Origin: Aspidapion aeneum
Lineage: Eukaryota > Arthropoda > Insecta > Coleoptera > Brentidae
Assembly (NCBI GenBank): GCA_963576565.1
Contig: OY755038.1
Coordinates: forward strand, 200,233,013 to 200,297,012
Reading direction: 5' to 3'
DNA: 64,000 nt
Shown: piece by piece, positions 1 through 10,800 of the stretch
Numbering within the stretch: position 1 is the stretch's first letter
How the letters are laid out: each line of letters opens with the position of its first letter
Notes under the pieces: generated by a model
The model's database searches: none
What the model saw: the letters and a program-made list of their open reading frames with translations, nothing else
Told to the model about the DNA's origin: nothing
Program-made: the position numbers and the translations under genes

Positions 1-8
1 TTTCGCCA

Positions 9-1052
9 GTGGTAGCAAACATCTACATGGAGTGGTTCGAGGGCCATGCGATCAACACAGCAAGAGTCAAACCAAAACTATGGCTACGATACATGGATGA
101 CACATTTATTATATGGCCGGAAAATGATGACGAACTACAAAATTTTCTACACCATTTAAACGGTATTCGACCAACAATCAAGTGCACCATGGAAATTGAA
201 AAAGATTCGGCCTTACCTTTTTTGGATGTTCTTGTCAAACGATTAGACAAAAACATTCAAACCACTGTATATAGGAAACCTACACACACGGGACAGTACC
301 TAAATTTTAAGTCTAATCATTCTGTTGCAACAAAACAAGGAGTTATAAGAAGTTTGTATTTAAGAGCCGTAAATATTTGTAGTAATAATGAAGAATTAAC
401 CACAGAAATTAACAACATTAAAAAGGACTTACAACAGAATGGTTATTCCGAGAAATTAATAAACTCAACGATATTTAAAATTAAAAACAAACTAAATGTA
501 CCAAATTCTCAAAATAATAATCCCTTAGGTGTTATTAACATTCCATATGTTCAAGGGATTTCAGAAAACATAAGACGAATAGCTAAACACTATAATATAA
601 AAACAGTATTTTCTTCGGGAAATACGATAAGAAGTTTTGTAACTAAAACAAAACCAGACAATCCCTCAAATAATAAGGAATGTATTTACCAAATCCCGTG
701 TGAGTGTGGTAAATCATATGTAGGTGAAACGAAACGCCCTCTTCAGGTTAGAGTAAATGAACATCTAAAAAGTACCCAATTAGGGGATATTGAAAAATCC
801 GGTTTAGCAGATCATGCTTGGTCAAATGATCACAGGATTCAGTGGTCAGAAGCTAAAGTTTTACATAAGGAGTCGCATTGGCGAAAACGAAAGTTTATTG
901 AAGCTGCGTATATAATGCAGAATAAAGAAGTTTTCAGTCAACCAAGCACGGACATACCAAACATATGGAAACCACTCCTTAAGGAAAACAGGCGTCTTAG
1001 GATTAAAAAAGGGGGCGGGCCGTCACACCTGACTGCACACCAAGTAGTATAA
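9..1052 (+). CDS. Penelope-like RT / GIY-YIG endonuclease, C-terminal part
   Basis: An open frame of 347 codons, stop TAA, with no internal stop. It begins inside the RT domain, so the first Met is not a real start. Residues 28-31 are YMDD, the catalytic RT box, in LRYMDDTFIIW; FLDVLVKR and YRKPTHTGQYLNF follow, typical of PLE RTs. The endonuclease lies at about 225-305: CIYQIPCECG, then YVGET (the GIY..YIG pair), arginines at 243-250, DH and NDH at 269-275 (the CCHH metal-type motif of PLE endonucleases), and an acidic catalytic candidate in KFIEAAYI (E298). The product would nick DNA and prime reverse transcription at the target. An uninterrupted frame this long suggests a fairly young copy. 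Confidence in the family is high; activity cannot be judged because the N-terminal part is outside the window. Confidence 0.9.
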   Translation: MVANIYMEWFEGHAINTARVKPKLWLRYMDDTFIIWPENDDELQNFLHHLNGIRPTIKCTMEIEKDSALPFLDVLVKRLDKNIQTTVYRKPTHTGQYLNFKSNHSVATKQGVIRSLYLRAVNICSNNEELTTEINNIKKDLQQNGYSEKLINSTIFKIKNKLNVPNSQNNNPLGVINIPYVQGISENIRRIAKHYNIKTVFSSGNTIRSFVTKTKPDNPSNNKECIYQIPCECGKSYVGETKRPLQVRVNEHLKSTQLGDIEKSGLADHAWSNDHRIQWSEAKVLHKESHWRKRKFIEAAYIMQNKEVFSQPSTDIPNIWKPLLKENRRLRIKKGGGPSHLTAHQVV

Positions 1053-1082
1053 GTAGTAGCCTAGAGACTAGATTGTTTAGTT

Positions 1083-1128
1083 CACACTTGATAACGGTTA
1101 GAGATACTTACTAACCGAAACGTCGTGT
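1083..1128 (+). other. Hammerhead-like fold in PLE 3' tail
   Basis: CACAC (1083-1087) can pair with GTGT (1125-1128) as stem I. Core-like TTGATAA follows, then stem II GGTTAG/CTAACC (1096-1101 with 1111-1116), GAAA (1117-1120) and CGTC with the expected cleavage-site C at 1124. The order and register are those of a type I hammerhead, a motif known from PLEs. The core departs from CUGANGA (C3 to T, G8 to A) and one extra base precedes stem II, so it is probably inactive. Confidence 0.4.
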
Positions 1129-1202
1129 TTTAAAATAAATAAAGACAATGGAAGTCCGAAATTTTATTTCTACACAATCATTGTCTACGAGTTTCAAACA
1201 AA

Positions 1203-1459
1203 GAGATTTTTTTTTCTTTTTGATTTCTAGGCCCTTTGACTACGAATCACCAAACAAACTTTGTCCGTCGGAAGAAAACAGGTCCTAGGAAAAACGTGAT
1301 CAAACTTAAAAAAAAAACTAGAAAAACTTACCATTTTCATCACACTTTTTGGAAAAGAAGATAAAAGTAAACACCCACTTCAAAATAAAATCAAAACAAA
1401 TAATTGTCACTGTCAAATGTTTTCGAGGCCATCAAAAAATACTTTTTTATCAAATTGCT
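1203..1459. other. AT-rich upstream stretch, nothing recognised
   Basis: AT-rich sequence between the PLE end and the E-box cluster. No ORF, repeat or clear core promoter element was recognised. Confidence 0.5.
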
Positions 1460-1536
1460 CACGTGATCAAATAGGTAAAAATTAAGATTTATATCACGTG
1501 ATCAAAATGAGAAACAGTCACGTGATTGATCACGTG
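1460..1536. promoter_or_regulatory. Cluster of four CACGTG E-boxes upstream of mRpL24
   Basis: CACGTG occurs at 1460, 1495, 1519 and 1531, mostly as CACGTGATC or GATCACGTG, ending 139 bp before the ATG. CACGTG is the Myc/Max-type bHLH site, and Myc drives ribosome-biogenesis genes in insects, so a role in mRpL24 control is plausible. The role is an inference; the sites themselves are plain. Confidence 0.5.
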
Positions 1537-1674
1537 AGCAAGCCTAAGTGATTTGGCCAATTAGCCATTTTAAAATAAATAACAGAAGAAATGGTCTTCA
1601 ACCTAAAAGTTTATAAAATAAAAATATTTAATTTTTTTTAAATTTAGGGAATTTTGTTATTGCTTACATAAAAA

Positions 1675-1824
1675 ATGAGGATAGTTCCCAGTTTGATGTC
1701 TAAAATTGGGCCGTGGTCCAAGAAGTACGCCAATCTCCCGGACCGATATATTGAACGGTCCATGGAACAGGTTTACTGGAAGAACCCAAAAGGACCCCAA
1801 TATAAACCTGGTGCTACTGTTAAG
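1675..1824 (+). CDS. mRpL24: mRpL24 exon 1 (residues 1-50)
   Basis: ATG at 1675 is followed by a basic, partly hydrophobic N-terminus suited to mitochondrial import and the family motif WSKKYANLPD. The exon ends GTTAAG with donor gtaatc at 1825, phase 0. Confidence 0.95.
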
Positions 1825-4800
1825 GTAATCCTTTTTTTAAAAGAGAGACGTAAATTTGCTCTGCCTCGCTTGATAAGTTGTTTTTATTGGTTACTGGACA
1901 GTAAGAACCACAACACATCTATATAGAATATCCCAAGTTTAGCTTTTAAGATACTAAAATTGACTAGTTGGAGCTCTATCATGTTACCAGGGCTGCCAGA
2001 TTTTATTTTAAGCAGGACTGTAGGTGTACAAGAGTGCTATGGCCGCTCATATATAGATTTATTCAGGTCTAAATGGGCAACCTATCTATAGGCAGCACTC
2101 ACCATTTGCAAATTTTTTTTGATCACTAATACATTTTATTTCTTTAATTGGTTGTAGAGGAAAAAGTTCAACTTTACTACAAATAGACCATGGACAATGC
2201 CATTCAGACAACAAAATTCCCCTACTTCACTGGCCCCCAAGGTTTTCATAGAACCCATTAAAGAATGGAGCTGGTTTAGGGGAGATAGAGTGGAGGTTCT
2301 TGTAGGCAAGTAAAATACAAAACCTATGCAATATAACTAAAAATCAAAGATAAAACACTAATTTACAAGAATCATAGATCTAGGTAGATAACATTATAGG
2401 TGCCTGGATTCTGTTGATTTTTGATTTACTTAATTATAATTTTTAATATATATCTATGAAAGGATGTTGAAATAGGTTAGCACTAGATTTAGCAAAACAT
2501 GATGAGTTTTAACAAATCTAAAAATAAATTAATTGAAGAAAGAGCTACCTTGATCCAATGTAGATCTTGCACTAAAACATATAATAGACAGCGGAGTAGC
2601 ATGGGGGGGGGGGCGCGGGGGGTTCGAACCGAACCGAACCGAACCGAACCGAACCCCCCCCCCCCCCCCGAGGGTACTGGCGCCCCATAGGTGGCCGAAG
2701 CGCCCTCAGCTTGATTAAGTTGGGCCGGTAAGGGCCAATTGAGTGGGTGCCAAAGAAAACTTATGACATGAAGACCTTTTTAGCTGTCGCCCCCCCGCCC
2801 TTTCGGGCACGCTACGCCGCTGATAATAGAGAGACACCATTATTGCAAAGAACCTTTGTGACAGTCATAAGCTTGATTTAGAATTTGCCATTGAATAACT
2901 TTTATTTCAAATAAGTATAAATAGTGTTATAACATAATACCTGCCAATAAAAACTTGCAAAATTTAAAAAACTTAATTTATCTTGCAATTTTAAGATATT
3001 TGTTGCTATAAAAAATTACATTTATATTAGGTAGTTATAAATATAGGAAACTTGGATCAAATAATATCTTGTTGGAAATGTTTTTTAAATGCCTTATAAT
3101 AATATTTCAAAAATAATAATTTTTCAAAAATGTTTTTTAGATATTTAAATGCAAATAATTTGTTGTTTTTTATTTAACTTTTCTTTTTATACTGAGACTT
3201 TCCATCAAAGGGTGATCAGATGCCCATAGTATGTGTACAAAAATTATCTACAGGGCTATTATACAGGACTAACTATGAATAATAGCCCTTTTCAACAAGG
3301 TGCCATTAAACACTTGTTTTTACTTGAAAAAGTTTTGTATGATTTTAGTTTTTGATTTAAATTTAATTTAGTTTTTCTAATGTGCTTTTTTGTTTTCTGT
3401 TGTCAAATGATGTCTTTTAAAGAAGAACTGTGATTTACCTATATTTAATTTTTTGTTTTTTTTTTACATCTATTTTTTTAAAAATTTTTTTATTATTGTT
3501 TTTGTAACAAAAAGTTTCATTTTTATTTTAATAATTTTAACTCATATATCTTTTATTTAAAATTAATGCTACAAAATTTATTAGTGTGAGGTTGATGTGT
3601 GTCTTTTAGAAAAAAACTGTGATTTTAGTATATATATAGCATATACGTAATATTCCAATACACCCGGTTAGCTATTTACTCTATAAGTGGATTTTGAGTA
3701 TCACATTAAAGGATGACAATACGAAAATTGCATAAGTTTGTCCTTTATACGTATACGAAAACGGCCACGCCCGAACGAATCAGCGCCGTCACTAGACTAT
3801 GGGTATTTCCTTGAAGAATAGTTTTTTAATTATGTTTTAAAAATTCCATAAAGAATATAAAAAAGTTTATAGAATTAAATTTGTTGTAATTATTAGATTC
3901 AAAATTTTATATTACGCACAGATACACTATTGTCTTTAAAATGGTGCTGTGTTAGTTTACAATAGAAGTGCTAAAACTCAAACAATTAATTTTACGATTT
4001 TCGATATAATCTAATAACAGTGTAAAAAATTCTACCTTTCGCACCAAACTTATCCTTAAACAGTTCCCAAAGTACCTAGGTATTTTTTGCATGCGAGCAG
4101 AAAATAATAAAATACGTAGGCATTTGTAAATGGCCGAACAAGGTAGGTAGATAGATATATTATTTTTCTACAGGCGCGAAAAATAAACTACTGCCTCTAG
4201 TAAATATCTCTCTGAAAAATTAATAAATAATATTGTTTTGTATCATCATGCATTTTGCGTGCGAAAAATTGCACTTTTCCGCACTAATTCGGAAAGAAAC
4301 CTTCCCGTAGCAACAAAGTTATAGTCATAAAAATCACTAAAAACCCCAACTTGACAAAATTTAATACAAAGAAATCTCCCCTTTGGTACACTAAGGGCGT
4401 AAGTCACATTCATTACACACGTAGCCTTCGCACTTATTGTACCAAACAATAAGGACGTCAGTTGCGCGTGTAATGAAAGGAAACTTACGCCTTTAGTGCA
4501 CCAAAGGGGAGAAATACAATTTAAGGTTTTTTCCAAATATATTACGTATTTGGTTTTTTCCTTAAGCCGTTGACGACATGTTGCGCCTAAGAAGTTCGGT
4601 CAAGCAGTCGTGTGTGGAAAAATAATTTACCCACTCGCGTGCGGTAAAGTAATTACTTTACCGCACGCCGTTCGGTAAAGGTACTTTACTGAACCCGCAC
4701 CATTTGGAGACCTTAGCAACGCGGCAATAAGGCAACTTCAATATTTGTTTACATTTCATCAATTTCGTCTAGTTTGACATGTTTATTTATAAATTCATGG

Positions 4801-7800
4801 GCGCACCCAGGTGGGGGGCCCCGGGGTTCGGGCAAGCCTTAGATTTTTTTACATATTTTTGACATTTTTCAGAAAAAAACACAAAAAATAGCTTAAAATT
4901 CGACATCATGAGGGTTCGGGATAGTTTTTGTAAATTGGATGCTCCTTATGTTATTTAAGGGTTGAAAAGACACTTTCCGCCTGTGTTAGGTACAATATTT
5001 TACCTATGAGTACCTTTTTTTGTAAATTTAATGTAATTTATAAATAAACATGTCAAATTAGACGAAATTGAAATGTAAACAAATATTGAAGTTGTCTTAT
5101 TACCGCGTTGCTAAGGTTTCCAAATGGTGCGGGTCCGGTAAAGTACCTTTATCGAACGGCGGTAAGTAGAGACACTTTCCGCCTGTGTTAGGTACAATAT
5201 TTTACCTATGAGTACTTTTTTTTTTCAAAAAATTTAATGTAATTTATAAATAAACATGTCAAATTAGACGAAATTGAAATGTAAATAAATATTGAAGTTG
5301 TCTTATTACCGCGTTGCTCCAAGGTCTCCAAGTGTTGCGGGTCCGGTACACCCAATATGCAAAATCATCTTTTCGCAAAATGATTTAAACACATATTCTA
5401 TAGTTTCTCTTTATTTTATGAAAAATTATAGCAGACTATTTAATTATTCTGTCAGTTACTCCCTAAAAACTAACTTCTTGCGCGCAGAAAGGTGAAGTTT
5501 TCCACATCCTAGTAGAAAATAGTAAATTTAACAAGTACAAAAATATTACTTTGCCGCATGTAATTGCAGATGGCCGAACAACGCGCTTAGATGGCCGGGC
5601 CAGCAATTAAGTGAAACAAAATTTTACAAGTATTTATTTATATTAAATTTTGACAACGTATATTGTTTTGTCTGACACGTTTGTTTTTAATTTTTTGTCA
5701 TGGTGTTTTTTTTTCGCACTAGTGCGGAATAGGTTTCTTTCCTCAAAACACTATTTTTATAGTTTTCCTCGGGCGTGACGAGAGCTGAAACGGCTCTGGA
5801 GGCGAAGTGAAAGCGCAAGGCACAGTGGGCTATGCCAGAAATGCGTTACCTACTATTAGCATATACGTAATTTACGTATATGACTATTAGAGTTTTAAAG
5901 CGCGTTAAAGGCTTCTAGAACGGATTTTCGTGTGCACTTCATTGCAAAAATGTAAGATACAATTTAAATCATTTCTTATACCCCAAGAATGCAAAATCGA
6001 TTGGTCGTCCAAAAATCGTTGTGTGCAGGATTCCACCAAAAGCATATAGTAATATTTCTATCAGAAATATTTATTTTTCAATGTTGAAAATATCGTTCCC
6101 AATGCTTTTATATGGAGTTCCCTATTAAACAAGTGCTCGCCCTGAAAACGCGTATTTACAATAATTTATAACTTGTTATAACTCGAGAACCCTTTGCTTA
6201 ATCAAAAAAACACCTTGTATAAACTTTGTGTATCAAAGATCAGGGATCACAACGGTTTTAGAAAAATGTCAATCGGACGCATAATTTTTTTTAACTAGCA
6301 AAGAGTGATGCCATGACGCGACGAACGCGGCGGATCCTAGACATGCGACGAAGGGTAACATATTTTACAAATGCATGGCGGGACAGGCGAAACGCGACTC
6401 TATTAGTCGAGACACACGTAAGATCGCTTTTCGTTGATTATCTCGCTTTTGCCATTGTTTCCCTTAATAAACAATGCTTATGCGTTGCGATGTCCGTGTA
6501 GAGTCATGGTAAATTTTTTGACTTGTTATGACAAGCGTTGAATTAGTTGTTCTTTTTGTGTAATCTAATACAGTGTTTTCAATGTGTGTATGTAGTCAAA
6601 ACAGAATGTATTTAAAATAAACAATATATACAAACAGTGGCGGATCCAGGGGGGCCAGAGGCCCCCCCCACCCAAACATATAATTTATTTTTTAGTTTAG
6701 CAGCATCATTTATTTAAAATTTGTCAAAAATTCTACTTATTTTTTTTTAATTTCGCCTGCGGCGCTATTATTCTTATTGAGCTACTAAATTTCACATCTC
6801 AATTTCTATCAAAAACCACTAAAAAAATGTTTTTGATGTTTGCTGCCACTTTGACCCCTGCCCCCGGTAAATTCTGGATCCGCCTCTGTATACAGAGTGT
6901 AAATAAGATTTAAGTGCAGAACAAATAGGAAAGCCAAAATTATATTTATTAATATGATATAAGAAGTGAAACCAAAATAGGTTTGGGACTTTCCAATCAC
7001 CCCGTTTTTAACTTAAGGCCTGCGCAAACACATTATTTGCCCCGATAAGCATAGGCAGTCCATGTGAAAGATAGATTTGTGCACACTCGATATTTCTTTT
7101 CTATATAAACTTTGCATAACACATTGAAAGTTATCGTTACTTGTTTAGAAACTTTAAAAAATAGTTGTGGTATACCATGTATCCCAGTTAAAAGTTATTA
7201 CACGGTTTCTTATGAGAATTTTGAAAACAGTAATACACATAAATTTGGATTATTGGGTAAACATTGGCGCTATTCCGAGCCCAGTCTATTTCAAAAATAA
7301 AAATATCTATAAAGACATTTAAAAAATCAAGCAATAAATAAATTATTTTTATTAAAAGCAGTTTTTAGTTTTTGCTTGATATTTGGAAAAACCCTTGTGG
7401 TTATTTTAAATTTTAATACAGCATCTGATTGGGCTCAGAATATAGTCAGTTTTTTCCATTTAACCAGAATTATAATATGTCTTATCATTTCCAAAATTCT
7501 CATAAGACCCCATGTAGTTACTTTTATCTGGGACACCCTGTATAGTAAGTATTTTTTGAATATTATCTATATGTAAAAATTATACTACCCGCAACTTAAT
7601 GAATTATATACGAAGTAACTGGAACGACCACGGCTATATGAGACACTGAGACAAAAATTTAACAGTTTTTTTAGAGTGACAACATACAATAAATGCTAAG
7701 CATTGCAATCTTTCTCTCTCTAGTTCTAATCACCTGTGGTATTCTGTGAACTTAATACTTTAAGGAGATTGTCATTTGTGATTTGTCATTAAAGTGTTTG

Positions 7801-10800
7801 TCAATGTTGTCAGTAGCACCTCCTGCGCAGCGTGCTCTCTCTACAAAAAATATCAATATTTTTGCCTCACTTTGCATATAGAGATTATTGCCGTTAATAG
7901 GTCTTACGAGAATCTCTCAGTTTAGTGCCCTTTTTAGCCTATTAACCTTTCCATCATTTTTGACGTTGGTCAAAGCTGTCACATTATTTATTGATCCAGG
8001 AGACGATGTGAAGCCTTCCAAAAAGGCGCCACAAATGAAATTGCCTTATTTGAAAAAAACTTGCTTGCGATTAAACTCTTTAAAAAAAATCTCTATATCG
8101 TTATTTAAAGTTGTAGTTGTACATTTACATAGATAGGGTTTTTGGCCACTGTACGCCGATAAATCAATGTGACGACACGGGTCAAATGTGTGGGGACGAT
8201 ATACACCAATAAAATAAGATGCATGAGTAAATTAAAGCATGTGTTTAAAAATAACCAATCAGGACATTTTATACTAAATTCTACAAGAAGGACACTCTTA
8301 TGTACATTTGATATTGCCATTTCTTAATGTTTTCATCAAGAACTGGAAATTACCGTGGGTATTGGAATATTACGTATATGATATATAGTCCTTGCCATAT
8401 GCAGTTACACTTTTGTGACTTTGACATGATATAAACATATTTCTTAACCAGAAATTTTTAAAAATTTTAAATATGTCATGTTGGTATAAAGGCAAAACTG
8501 TCATTGTCTTAAATAAAAATATGCTGACTATATTTTGACAAAGAAAAAGCATAGATAAAAACAACTCTTATGCTGGTTTTCCACCAAACAGACAAAACAA
8601 AAACAAAACATAAACTCGTGTCGAATAAAACAAAAATTAAACTTTTGGCCAACTTTTTCAAGACTGGCATGTTTTGCGACAGTTGGAGTTTTGTTTTTCG
8701 AGTCCCGTTTAGAAGCGTTAACATCAAAAGGTTTTGACTACTTTCGACGAGTTTTGAATCTCGCGTCTGTTTAGTGGAAAGGGTCGTGTTGAGTTTTTTT
8801 ATGTTCTACTTTTATTTCGTTGTGCTAGTCTGGTTATGTGTTCTGACTAGCGACTACCAGTGGAAAAGGACCGAAAACAAAAACAAAACTCAAACAGAAC
8901 CCAGTCCGCTTGATGGAAACAAGAGTTTTGGGTTTGTCTTCGATTTGTTTTTGTTTTTCGGAAACTAGAAAACACAAACTCAACTGTCTGTTTGGTGGAA
9001 AACCGTCTTTAGATATGCTTTTTTCAGAATTTTTCTTGTTGCTGTCATTATGCACATGATAAACAAAGAGGTTGTAAATGTCACAAAAGTGTAACTGCAT
9101 ATGGCAAGGACTATACCTGCTGTTCTTTTTTTCTAACAAAAGTTTTAATTTTAATGTTTTTTATCAATTTATGCTATAAAATTTATTTGTGTAAAAATGC
9201 TTCGATTTGTTTTTGTTTTTCGGAAACTAGAAAACACAAACTCAACTGTCTGTTTGGTGGAAAACCGTCTTTAGACATGCTGTTTTTCAGAATTTTTCTT
9301 GTTGCTGTCATTATGCACATGATAAACAAAGAGGTTGTAAATGTCACAAAAGTGTAACTGCATATGGCAAGGACTATACCTGCTGTTCTTTTTTTCTAAC
9401 AAAAGTTTTAATTTTAATGTTTTTTATTAATTTATGCTATAAAATTTATTTGTGTAAAAATGCTTAATTTAAGGATTGTAAATTTTTTTGAGGTTCTACC
9501 TACATAGTGTAATTTTACACTAGGGGATCTGGTGATTGACAGTTTTTGGCCAGCATGCTTGCCCTGCAATCCTGGGACTGTTAATTTTCAGACCTGTGAG
9601 ATCGCCTTTTTTTTGTACTTCTGTAATGTTTGTTGGCAAAAAATAACATTCTATTCTATTCGATTCTGTGTTTCAATTTTAGGTGTAACTTCCCCTGAAA
9701 TAGGGAACTTATGTAAGTCAAATAGCGACTTGTTGAAAGGCAGTGGCGAAGCGTCCATGTAACCACTGTTACCATTGGTAACAGTCGAGAGGTGATTAGT
9801 TGAGCCAAATTTGTAAACCATCCTACAGGACTTTAAAATAAAATGTTGGTCCTGTAGTTTATTTTAGGGTCCTGTATAGTGTCCTGTAGAGTCCTGTATG
9901 GTCCTGTAGACAAAATTTGTACACCTACCGTGGGCACCTGACCCCTCGGTAACAGTTAAAAATCTTGAAAAATGTTTTATTACTACTGTGAAATAATTAT
10001 ATTTTTTTTTTTACCAAGAGCAATATGCAATAATAATTCATAAAATAAAATGCTCTATACTTATTTATGTATTTATAACGCAATGAAGCTACCTCGCCTT
10101 GACTTGATTGCATATTGCATGTTACCACTTTTGTTTGTGGATATGCATGGTGGCCCTGTCTCGTGTCTGGTCGCATGCTTAAATTCTACGCGCGAAAGTG
10201 TGGGCGCGTCGCGATATTATAGATAGATATTATAGATAGATTCATGTTAAAAAAATATTACAATTTTTTACATACGTCAAAAACAAATTCAATAAATATC
10301 AGAGCAAAGTTCCAATACATTGTAAAAAATTCTAAGTAAATAAATTGTCAGAGATTAAAAATTTTGATAAAAAACAGTTTTAAAAATGATTAAACATTTA
10401 AACAGAAACAAATTTAAAACAAAAAAGACACATAATTAAAAGTTACATAAAAAATTTTGAAAATACTAAAAACGACACTGAACCAAACAACAATGGATAA
10501 AAAGACTAATCATCTAAAAAAAAAACCTATAGCATATTGTTGGTATCACACTCTAGAAATTCAGTCTCTGAAAAGTAACTATTTTTAATCAAGAACCTCT
10601 TTACTGTTTCTTTGAAAGATTTTGGTGGGAGCTCCCTGACACCTGCCGGGCAATTTGTTGAAAAGCCTGACAGCTGTATATTCAGGCCTGCATTGAGATT
10701 TTGTCAAGCGACAAAAGGTTGGCCTTAAATCCCCTCCATGACGTGTTGGATAGTCATGTATATCATGATGATTATGTACGCTTGTTACCATTTTTGGGTT

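Larger units (their letters stand above)
1..1202 (+). mobile_element. Penelope-like retroelement, 3' portion (5' end outside window)
   Basis: The copy enters from the left edge and holds the RT palm end, linker, GIY-YIG endonuclease and a 3' tail ending near gtctacgagtttcaaaca. The tail (about 1053-1202) recurs twice at 16.6-18.5 kb, once inverted, which sets the element end. No TSD can be tested because the 5' end is missing. It lies about 470 bp upstream of the mRpL24 start codon in the same orientation. Confidence 0.9.
3640..8380. mobile_element. 4.7-kb TIR element, TSD ATATATAG, composite
   Basis: The ends CATATACGTAATATTCCAAT match as inverted repeats for 22 bp and are flanked by a perfect 8-bp TSD ATATATAG (3632-3639 and 8381-8388). 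An 8-bp TSD with CA-starting TIRs fits hAT or P superfamilies; which one is unknown. No transposase was recognised inside. The interior is made of fold-backs and at least three further insertions (about 4796, 6635, 7175), so it is a non-autonomous composite. Confidence 0.7.

Noticed and set aside
2499..2690. 63-codon frame ending in Pro/Glu/Arg/Thr repeats
   Set aside because: It runs into the (GAACC)n and C-run core of a MITE; the repeat peptide is a by-product.
6313..6501. Arg-rich 62-codon frame
   Set aside because: No homology was recognised, the start context is unconvincing, and it lies inside a transposon within an intron.
9741..9760. CAGTGGCGAAGC, a hAT-like left end
   Set aside because: No matching right end or 8-bp direct repeat was found downstream.
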